A stretch of DNA of 11,908 bases, taken from the NCBI GenBank assembly GCA_001768155.1, contig MENC01000286.1, positions 1 through 11,908 on the forward strand, given 5' to 3'. The notes beneath the pieces are model-generated. The model searched no databases and was not told the DNA's origin. It was given only the letters and a program-made list of their open reading frames with translations. This document shows positions 1 to 5,525 of this stretch, piece after piece; positions within the stretch are counted from its first letter, which is position 1, and each line of letters opens with the position of its first letter. The position numbers and the translations under genes were made by a program. This DNA is from Bacteroidetes bacterium GWA2_30_7 (GTDB lineage Bacteria > Bacteroidota > Bacteroidia > Bacteroidales > GWF2-33-38).

Positions 1-1
1 A

Positions 2-130
2 TCAAAATTGTTTCGATATAACACAGGCTCACACGAAATATTTTTAGGCTATAGATTTTGTAAAGAAAAGAAAAAAGGGAATCGAGAAGGAAGTAAACGA
101 GGAGCTGTGCCTTGTCCTGCGTACAATTAG
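2..130 (+). CDS. C-terminal end of an outer-membrane beta-barrel, PorP/SprF-like (partial)
   Basis: The frame is open from the left edge to a TAG at 128-130, giving 42 residues. The start lies outside the window. The segment GSHEIFLGYRF resembles the last beta-strand of PorP/SprF-family outer-membrane proteins of Bacteroidota, which are associated with type IX secretion and gliding; that strand usually ends in an aromatic residue. Here the barrel signature is followed by a basic tail of about 23 residues that ends CPAYN and contains two cysteines. The family call is made from memory of the terminal strand only, because the rest of the protein is not visible. Another barrel protein with a similar last strand is possible. 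Confidence 0.5.
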   Translation, partial: SKLFRYNTGSHEIFLGYRFCKEKKKGNREGSKRGAVPCPAYN

Positions 131-321
131 TGTTAAAGATACAAGTTTAAAGTTCAATAATTTTGAGTTAAATTTTTAAAATAGTAAACATCATTTTTTC
201 ATTTTTTTAATGTTTGCTCTATCAGGAACACTCAAATACATAAACACGTTAGCACATTTAAAATTCATTGTGTTAATAATTAGTCAATAACATTTCAAAT
301 CAAAAAAACACTACAACAAAA

Positions 322-329
322 TAATTTTG
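322..329 (+). promoter_or_regulatory. Candidate Bacteroidota -7 box (TAATTTTG) for the restriction-modification gene
   Basis: TAATTTTG matches the TAnnTTTG -7 consensus of the Bacteroidota primary sigma factor and lies 32 nt before the ATG at 362. No convincing TTTG -33 box is found at the usual distance, so this is tentative. The rest of 131-361 is AT-rich noncoding sequence with no other recognisable element. Confidence 0.35.
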
Positions 330-361
330 CGACCTTTAGCTTTATAAATAAGTACAATTTA

Positions 362-3300
362 ATGTCTTTTTTTCAAAATTCTGTACTCGAAAAATATCTG
401 AAAAATCAAGATACTAAAGCGGTTAAGTCTGCTTATGAGCAATTTACAACATATTTTCATAATTCTGAAATTCAACAAAACATTCGTAATTCGAAAGAAG
501 AACAATTTCAAGAAGGATTTTTGAGAGAATTGTTTGTAAAAATATTTGGTTATACCCTAAATCCAAACCCAAATTTTAATCTAACAACAGAATTTAAAAA
601 CGAAAAAGGAGCAAAAAAAGCCGATGGCGCAATCTTAACAATGGGATTAATCCCATTGCCGCAACAAATAACAATGGGATTAATCCCATTGCCGCAACAA
701 ATAACAATGGGATTAATCCCATTGTCAGAACCGAAAGCAATGGGATTAATCTCATTGTCGGAGCCAAAAGCAATTGCCGTAATAGAACTAAAAGGAACCG
801 ACACCAAAGACCTTGAAAAGATTAACCAACAAGCATTTAACTACAAAAATAATCATAAAGACTGTGTTTATGTAATCACATCGAATTTTGAAAAACTACG
901 GTTTTACATACATCACTCGGTTGAATATTTAGAATTCAATTTATTTAAACTTAATGAAGTCGATTTTCAATTGCTTTGGTTGTGTTTGAGTGCTGAAAAT
1001 TTGCTTAATGGAGTTCCCCTAAAAGTGAAAGAAGAAAGCCTACTCGAAGAAGAAAATGTAACCAAAAAACTTTATAAAGATTATGCCACTTTTAGAACCG
1101 ATTTGTGGCAAAATATGGTGAAAAACAATTCGGAAACAGATAAACTTTTGCTTTTCAAAAAAACACAAAAATTACTCGACCGCTTTCTATTTATATTTTT
1201 TGCCGAAGATAGCGGATTACTTCCACCTAACTCTATTTCCAGAATAGTTCAACGTTGGGAATTATTACGAGCAGAAGATGCATATAAACCTCTATATCAT
1301 ATTTTTAAACAATATTTTGGATATATAAATATTGGACGGAAAGGGAAAAAAGAAATAGATGATATTTTTGCATATAATGGAGGCTTATTTCAACCCGATG
1401 AAATATTAGACCGAATTACAATTGACGATGCTTTATTGTACTCGCATGTAATGAAACTTACAAATTACGATTTTCGGAGCGAAGTTGATGTGAATATTTT
1501 GGGACATATTTTCGAAAATTCGTTGAACGAAATCGAAAATATAACTGCCTCTTTATCAACAATGGGATTTATCCCATTGTCAAATATCGAAACAACATCA
1601 GCAACAACAATGGGATTAATCCCATTGTCAAATAAAATAAGCAAACGCAAAAAAGACGGTGTTTTTTACACTCCAAAATACATTACTAAATACATAGTAG
1701 AAAATACTGTTGGCAAACTTTGCGAAGAAAAGAAAATCAAACTTGGAATTATTGACGAAGAGTTTGCCAAAGGCAGAAAAAATAGAAAAGCTGAAATCAT
1801 TAAAAAGCTTGACACAAAATTACAAGAATATCGAAATTGGTTGCTGAATATTAGCATTTGCGACCCTGCATGTGGTTCTGGTGCATTTTTGAACCAAGCT
1901 CTGGAGTTTTTAATTAATGAACATGCTTATATTGACGAACTTCAAGCACAACTTTTTGGTTCAAGTTTGGTTTTTCAAGATGTAAGCAATCATATTTTGG
2001 AAAACAATATTTTTGGAGTTGATATAAATGAAGAAAGTGTCGATATTGCTAAACTTTCGTTATGGCTACGTACTGCACAACGGGGGCGAAAACTCACTTC
2101 GTTGAACAACAATATAAAATGTGGCAATTCTCTAATCGACGACCCAAAAGTTGCCGGAGAAAAAGCATTTAATTGGCAAAAAGAATTTCCAACCGTTTTT
2201 CAGGAAAAGAAGAAAAAAGCATACCACATTACAACTGCCACACACGATTCTCGTACATCGCAACGAATGGTTGATTTCAAAGTACGTGAAAAACGTGATA
2301 ATGGTTTACGACCAAAAGCTCAACCAATTTGGTTAGAAGCTGACGATGAAATTCTGATTATCAAAACTATTTCAGAAATTGTTGTTGAAGACAATTTGAA
2401 TGTAATGGCTATGAATATTTGTGGCGACCATTTACATATTTTGCTTGTATGCGAGGAGGAGGAAGTTGACAACATAGTAGGAAAATTAAAAGGAAGAGCA
2501 TCTCGAATGTATAATATTAACAAGGGGATTAATCCCCTTGTCCAAAAAGAAGGAGAAAAGTCGGTGTCATTGTGGACACAAAAATTTGGTCGTACACCAA
2601 TTACTGATGATAAACAATTGTGGAATACGATTGAATACATCAAAAATAATAGAACAAAGCACGAACTTCCAGAAAACAATGGGATTAATCCCATTGTCGA
2701 AAAAGTGATTTGCGACTACGACCATGCATTCCGAACTGAATACAAAGGAGGTTTTGATGTTGTAATTGGAAATCCGCCCTATGGTGCAAAAATATCTAAA
2801 TTTGATTTAGATTTTATTATTGATAGACATAAAGACTTTGGAATAAGTTCAAGTTTATCAGATACTTATTTTTCATTTTATGCTTTAAGTTTAAAAAATC
2901 TTTTAAAAAATGAAGGATATTTAGGTTTTATAACTCCAAATACTTGGAAATTAATAGAGAGCGCCCAAAATTTTAGAAATACTATTTCAAGTAAACCATT
3001 TTGGTTATGTCAAATTATTCAACATCAGGAAAAAGTTTTTGCAGATGCAACTGTTGACTGTGATACTCTAATAATTAAAAAGACGAATAATTTATCTGAT
3101 ATTGAAATAATTATAAAAAATCAGTATGGCATAATTAAGCAACATTCTTTAAATCAGGAAACTTTATCTTCTCAAAAGTTTTTCAATTTATTTTTAACTC
3201 AAAAAGACTACGAGTTAAAAGAAAAAATAAATAAATCATCATCATTAATTAGTGAAAACTTTGTAATAAAAAATGGAGTTAAACCTTATGAAAAAGGTAA

Positions 3301-4162
3301 AGGCAAACCTGTTCAAACAGAACAGATAATGCAGGAAAAACCTTTTACATCAGAAATAAAAAAAGATGAAAGTTTTTCACCATTAATTGGAGGAAGTTCG
3401 TTTAATAAGTATAGCCTTTTGTGGAAAAACGATTATTGGATTCAATATGGCGAATGGTTGGCTGCTCCAAGAGATAAAGAAATATTTGAAGTCTCAGAGA
3501 AACTAATATTCAGGCAAACAAGTGATTCTATAATTGGAACATTAATAGCTAAAGGATTTATTATTAGGGATAATACGCATATTATATTTAATAAAGTTGA
3601 TTCAATATTTGATTTGAAATATGTTTTAGCATTATTAAATTCAACTTTAACAAATTGGTACTATTGGACAATTAATCCCGAAAAGGGAGAAGCAATGGCT
3701 CAAGTTAAAGCATTTCATTTAGGAATGTTACCATTTAAAGCAATATCTAAACTTCAACAACAACCATTCATTGAAAAAGCCGATTTGATGCTAAATTTGA
3801 ATACAGAATTTCAGAAAGTAACTTCAGTATTTTCAAGTTTACTTCAATCGAAATATGAAATTGAAAAACTAAACAACAAACTCCAAAACTGGCACGAATT
3901 AGAATTTAAAGAATTTTTGCAAGAACTCGGCAAAGTCTTCAAAACAAGGGGATTAATCCCCTTGCATAAACAATCAACAAGGGGATTAATCCCCTTGTCG
4001 TTAAAAGCCGAAGCCGAATGGATGCAATATTTCAACGAACAAAAACAAAAAGCCCAAGAAATAAAAACACAAATTTCTCAAACCGATAAAGAAATTGACA
4101 GAATGGTTTATGAGCTTTATGGCTTGAATGAAGAGGAAATTAGAATTGTGGAGGGTTCATAA
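362..4162 (+). CDS. Type IIG-like restriction endonuclease/N6-adenine methyltransferase with an embedded Y1 HUH transposase domain and ten palindrome-encoded peptides
   Basis: This single-chain enzyme (1266 aa) should methylate adenine in a DNA site and cleave unmodified DNA. The N-terminal nuclease has a PD-(D/E)xK pattern: conserved E46/E47, D88 (KKADGA), E142 and K144 (VIELKG), and a later QQAF. The methyltransferase has the pre-motif KKDGVFYTPKYITKYIV at about 430-447, motif I DPACGSGAFL at 501-510 and motif IV NPPY at 804-807. A TaqI-like specificity region covers roughly 1000-1150 and a helical tail ends the protein. Homologues as I remember them pass almost directly from KEFPxVF to GGFDVVIGNPPY; here about 180 extra residues (615-795) form a Y1/HUH domain. 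Palindrome-derived octapeptides occur near residues 93-137, 400, 416, 720, 772, 1195 and 1206. All catalytic motifs are intact and the frame is open, so the gene looks functional. It probably shares a transcript with the HEPN gene 20 nt downstream. The DNA specificity cannot be read from the sequence. Confidence 0.9.
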   Translation: MSFFQNSVLEKYLKNQDTKAVKSAYEQFTTYFHNSEIQQNIRNSKEEQFQEGFLRELFVKIFGYTLNPNPNFNLTTEFKNEKGAKKADGAILTMGLIPLPQQITMGLIPLPQQITMGLIPLSEPKAMGLISLSEPKAIAVIELKGTDTKDLEKINQQAFNYKNNHKDCVYVITSNFEKLRFYIHHSVEYLEFNLFKLNEVDFQLLWLCLSAENLLNGVPLKVKEESLLEEENVTKKLYKDYATFRTDLWQNMVKNNSETDKLLLFKKTQKLLDRFLFIFFAEDSGLLPPNSISRIVQRWELLRAEDAYKPLYHIFKQYFGYINIGRKGKKEIDDIFAYNGGLFQPDEILDRITIDDALLYSHVMKLTNYDFRSEVDVNILGHIFENSLNEIENITASLSTMGFIPLSNIETTSATTMGLIPLSNKISKRKKDGVFYTPKYITKYIVENTVGKLCEEKKIKLGIIDEEFAKGRKNRKAEIIKKLDTKLQEYRNWLLNISICDPACGSGAFLNQALEFLINEHAYIDELQAQLFGSSLVFQDVSNHILENNIFGVDINEESVDIAKLSLWLRTAQRGRKLTSLNNNIKCGNSLIDDPKVAGEKAFNWQKEFPTVFQEKKKKAYHITTATHDSRTSQRMVDFKVREKRDNGLRPKAQPIWLEADDEILIIKTISEIVVEDNLNVMAMNICGDHLHILLVCEEEEVDNIVGKLKGRASRMYNINKGINPLVQKEGEKSVSLWTQKFGRTPITDDKQLWNTIEYIKNNRTKHELPENNGINPIVEKVICDYDHAFRTEYKGGFDVVIGNPPYGAKISKFDLDFIIDRHKDFGISSSLSDTYFSFYALSLKNLLKNEGYLGFITPNTWKLIESAQNFRNTISSKPFWLCQIIQHQEKVFADATVDCDTLIIKKTNNLSDIEIIIKNQYGIIKQHSLNQETLSSQKFFNLFLTQKDYELKEKINKSSSLISENFVIKNGVKPYEKGKGKPVQTEQIMQEKPFTSEIKKDESFSPLIGGSSFNKYSLLWKNDYWIQYGEWLAAPRDKEIFEVSEKLIFRQTSDSIIGTLIAKGFIIRDNTHIIFNKVDSIFDLKYVLALLNSTLTNWYYWTINPEKGEAMAQVKAFHLGMLPFKAISKLQQQPFIEKADLMLNLNTEFQKVTSVFSSLLQSKYEIEKLNNKLQNWHELEFKEFLQELGKVFKTRGLIPLHKQSTRGLIPLSLKAEAEWMQYFNEQKQKAQEIKTQISQTDKEIDRMVYELYGLNEEEIRIVEGS
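638..769 (+). repeat. Four 33-bp tandem units, each carrying the 20-bp palindrome, inside the nuclease domain
   Basis: The units are 638-670, 671-703, 704-736 and 737-769. Units 1 and 2 are identical. Units 3 and 4 share a different linker and differ from each other at a few bases. Each contains CAATGGGATTAATCCCATTG (639-658, 672-691, 705-724), except the fourth (738-757), which has T for C at 752. They encode TMGLIPLPQQI twice, then MGLIPLSEPKA and MGLISLSEPKA. The period is exactly 11 codons, so copy-number change keeps the frame. The array sits between catalytic D88 and the E142-x-K144 motif, probably in the turn joining two core strands of the nuclease. Confidence 0.95.
1560..1579 (+). 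repeat. Intragenic 20-bp palindrome, copy 5 (one central mismatch)
   Basis: CAATGGGATTTATCCCATTG differs from the perfect palindrome only at 1570 (T for A). It is read in frame as TMGFIPL, just before the methyltransferase domain in what is usually a variable linker. The flanking a and t extend the pairing to 22 bp apart from the mismatch. Confidence 0.9.
1608..1627 (+). repeat. Intragenic 20-bp palindrome, copy 6
   Basis: A perfect CAATGGGATTAATCCCATTG, extended to 22 bp by the flanking a and t. It is read as TMGLIPL and starts 48 bp (16 codons) after copy 5 starts. Both copies are followed by tcaaat, suggesting a shared unit larger than the palindrome or a local duplication. The KKDGVFYTP segment of the methyltransferase begins shortly afterwards. 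Confidence 0.93.
2521..2540 (+). repeat. Intragenic 20-bp palindrome, copy 7 (CAAG subtype, second reading phase)
   Basis: A perfect CAAGGGGATTAATCCCCTTG, extended to 22 bp by the flanking a and t. It lies inside the HUH domain between the helix after the HLH motif and SLWTQKF. The phase is shifted by one base relative to copies 1-6, so it encodes NKGINPLV instead of TxGLIPL. Confidence 0.95.
2677..2696 (+). repeat. Intragenic 20-bp palindrome, copy 8 (CAAT subtype, second reading phase)
   Basis: A perfect CAATGGGATTAATCCCATTG, extended to 22 bp by the flanking a and t. It is read as NNGINPIV, the same phase as copy 7. It follows the catalytic-tyrosine helix of the HUH domain and precedes the return to the methyltransferase sequence (GGFDVV). 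Confidence 0.95.
3945..3964 (+). repeat. Intragenic 20-bp palindrome, copy 9 (CAAG subtype)
   Basis: A perfect CAAGGGGATTAATCCCCTTG read as TRGLIPL, in the helical C-terminal tail after the specificity region. It starts 33 bp before copy 10, the same spacing as in the N-terminal array although the linker differs. Confidence 0.95.
3978..3997 (+). repeat. Intragenic 20-bp palindrome, copy 10 (CAAG subtype)
   Basis: A perfect CAAGGGGATTAATCCCCTTG, extended to 22 bp by the flanking a and t, and read as TRGLIPL. Together with copy 9 it forms a second 33-bp-period pair near the end of the gene. Confidence 0.95.
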
Positions 4163-4182
4163 TTTGAATTCAAACATTAAAA

Positions 4183-5172
4183 ATGGAATTAGTAAATAAT
4201 ACAAGAATAGAAACAATCTTTGAATTACCAAATGATATTCCTTGTAAAAAGGAGGTTTTAGGAATGGAATTTCAAATTGAAATTGGTTCACATAAGGGTA
4301 TTTTAGCATTTCCAAATATTCCAAGAGATTTTAAAAAAAGACTATCAAATGACGGTATAACAGACAATAAATTAATATGTCCTACTAATTCAGAGATACA
4401 AATACCTCATAATGAAAATGTTCATTGGGGTTATTTTTTTGATTCAAACGGAAATGCAAGTGTTAAAAAATGTAGTATTTGGTTTCCTTGCAATTTAGAT
4501 GAATACAATGAAATAGGAAGTAAATTATCTAAAATTACATCAAAATATATTGACAAGTTTATTCTGTTTTTAGAAATTCTCTCTAAAAATACTTTTGACA
4601 ATAAAGCTGGTCTTAATATAGACGTTGAACATTTAACAGGATATTGGTTATTTGATAAAACTGGAAGCATGATAAATGCTCATAATAATGAAATTAATAT
4701 TTCCGTAACATTTCATTCTGATGAATTTTGTATTTCTAAAAATTTAATTGAAAAGGCTTTATATTTTTCAAATATGGGATTTGAGCCAAGTTTACAATAT
4801 AAATTATTTAGAGACTCAATATTTCACAAAAATAATGATGATTTTAGACGTGCAATTATAGATGCTTCAACAGCAATTGAAATTGTATTAACTGAAAGAA
4901 TTAAAGAAGAATATATTAAAAGAAAAATCAATGATACGAATTTTATCAAATCAAAATTAGAAAAACATCATAGCTTAAGTGGTCGTATAGAGTTAATTAC
5001 TATGCTGAATATTAATTTACCTAGACCTAAGAGCGATTATAAAGAAACATTATCTCGTATTAGAAATAAATCAATTCATGCTGGATATAAACCAAGTTTA
5101 AACGAGGTAAAAACTGTAATTGAAATTGCAAATGACACTTTACAATTTTATTGTAAAGAAGTGTACGATTAA
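4183..5172 (+). CDS. HEPN-domain protein of unknown function
   Basis: A 329-residue protein with no signal peptide or membrane segment. The N-terminal two thirds (about 1-200) are not recognised. The C-terminal part is helical and resembles HEPN domains of the ApeA-like kind: a helix reading RRAIIDASTAIEIVLTERI, then RNKSIHAGY with R294 and H299 giving the Rx4H arrangement that forms the RNase active site in many HEPN toxins and defence effectors. The start follows the restriction-modification stop by only 20 nt with no promoter-like box between, so the two genes are probably cotranscribed. I infer a role as an RNase-type effector or accessory factor of the restriction locus. A non-catalytic helper is also possible. 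The neighbour association is the main argument for a defence role. Confidence 0.7.
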   Translation: MELVNNTRIETIFELPNDIPCKKEVLGMEFQIEIGSHKGILAFPNIPRDFKKRLSNDGITDNKLICPTNSEIQIPHNENVHWGYFFDSNGNASVKKCSIWFPCNLDEYNEIGSKLSKITSKYIDKFILFLEILSKNTFDNKAGLNIDVEHLTGYWLFDKTGSMINAHNNEINISVTFHSDEFCISKNLIEKALYFSNMGFEPSLQYKLFRDSIFHKNNDDFRRAIIDASTAIEIVLTERIKEEYIKRKINDTNFIKSKLEKHHSLSGRIELITMLNINLPRPKSDYKETLSRIRNKSIHAGYKPSLNEVKTVIEIANDTLQFYCKEVYD

Positions 5173-5208
5173 AAATTATTGCCAGAGATTTAAAATGTTA
5201 AAAACGCC

Positions 5209-5268
5209 CAAATAAAATGCCCAAATTGCAGCATACCAATATTATGTTTCGACGAATTATTGAAATGA
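5209..5268 (+). pseudogene. Decayed fragment resembling the zinc-ribbon start of the downstream DUF2130 gene
   Basis: Read in frame, this stretch gives QIKCPNCSIPILCFDELLK before a TGA. It resembles QIKCPNCGTSIDVQDILSH at the start of the DUF2130 protein. The DNA caaataaaatgccc is identical at 5209-5222 and 5541-5554, and the match continues imperfectly. A stop lies just upstream with no start codon in between. It is most simply a diverged partial duplicate. A short expressed peptide using a rare start cannot be excluded. Confidence 0.5.
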
Positions 5269-5338
5269 ATAGAAATTGAAAATTCATCAGAATTAAAGTT
5301 TAAGTATTTATACATTTAATTAAAATATAAATTATATT

Positions 5339-5488
5339 ATGGAAAAACTCCCCAAAGAATTAGAAGAAAAAATCAAAACCTTATTAAAAGAAAACAAGGT
5401 AGTTGAAGCAATTTCATTAGTACAAAAAGAATTGCAATTAGGGCTAAAAGCCTCAAAAGATATTGTTGACAAATACAGAAAATCATAA
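5339..5488 (+). CDS. Small protein resembling the ribosomal L7/L12 C-terminal domain
   Basis: A 49-residue ORF from ATG 5339 to TAA 5486-5488. The segment VVEAISLVQKELQLGLKASK matches the pattern of the L7/L12 C-terminal domain (AIKxVRxxTGLGLKEAKDxV), including the Gly-Leu-Lys turn and the following helix DIVDKY. It lacks the N-terminal dimerisation domain and hinge of true L7/L12, so it is not the ribosomal stalk protein. Stand-alone domains of this kind occur in many bacteria, usually without a known function. It ends 37 nt before the likely start of the DUF2130 gene and is probably cotranscribed with it. No Shine-Dalgarno sequence is seen; the upstream region is very A/T-rich. Confidence 0.65.
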   Translation: MEKLPKELEEKIKTLLKENKVVEAISLVQKELQLGLKASKDIVDKYRKS

Positions 5489-5525
5489 CAATCACTATAA
5501 ATCAGCGTCCAAAAAACAAAATAAA

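Larger units (their letters stand above)
2204..2746 (+). mobile_element. Y1/HUH transposase-like domain (IS200/RAYT type) in frame within the methyltransferase
   Basis: Residues 615-795 of the restriction-modification protein look like a complete Y1 single-strand transposase fold. A first strand region begins AYHITTATHDSR. The metal-binding HUH motif is GDHLHIL with H690 and H692. A helix follows, then SLWTQKFGR, and the probable catalytic tyrosine Y759 lies in EYIKNN, with N763 at the +4 position where this family often has a metal-ligand side chain. HUH and tyrosine are 67 residues apart; removing the eight palindrome-encoded residues within gives about 59, close to the spacing I recall for IS608 TnpA. 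RAYT enzymes bind and cut at short palindromes. No separate start or stop codon, terminal repeats or insertion-sequence boundaries are visible, so this is a fused domain rather than an insertion interrupting the gene. Exact boundaries are estimated. Confidence 0.8.

Noticed and set aside
183..218. Hairpin AGTAAACAT / ATGTTTGCT as a terminator for the left-edge gene
   Set aside because: The 9-bp stem includes a G-T pair, the loop is 18 nt and no T-tract follows it. It is not distinguishable from chance in AT-rich DNA.
638..769. CRISPR-like array with 33-bp period
   Set aside because: The units are contiguous repeats with near-identical linkers and no unique spacers, are in frame within a coding sequence, and have no cas genes nearby.
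550..807. Minus-strand open frame rich in NGINPIV repeats opposite the nuclease array
   Set aside because: The palindromes read alike on both strands, so the reverse frame stays open and shows the alternative peptide. It lies wholly inside a well-supported gene and has no family resemblance.
2320..2694. Minus-strand open frame opposite the HUH domain, beginning MGLIPL
   Set aside because: It starts in palindrome copy 8 and passes through copy 7, and its sequence is simply the complement of the Y1-like coding region, which has recognisable motifs on the plus strand.
2204..2746. A separate insertion-sequence transposase gene interrupting the restriction gene
   Set aside because: There is no internal stop, no start/stop pair or terminal repeats, and the frame continues through both junctions into conserved methyltransferase motifs. 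A fused domain explains it better.
5463..5525. Longer N-terminus for the DUF2130 protein from ATG 5463
   Set aside because: It would overlap the end of the L7/L12-like ORF and adds a low-complexity N/K-rich stretch before the normal family start.
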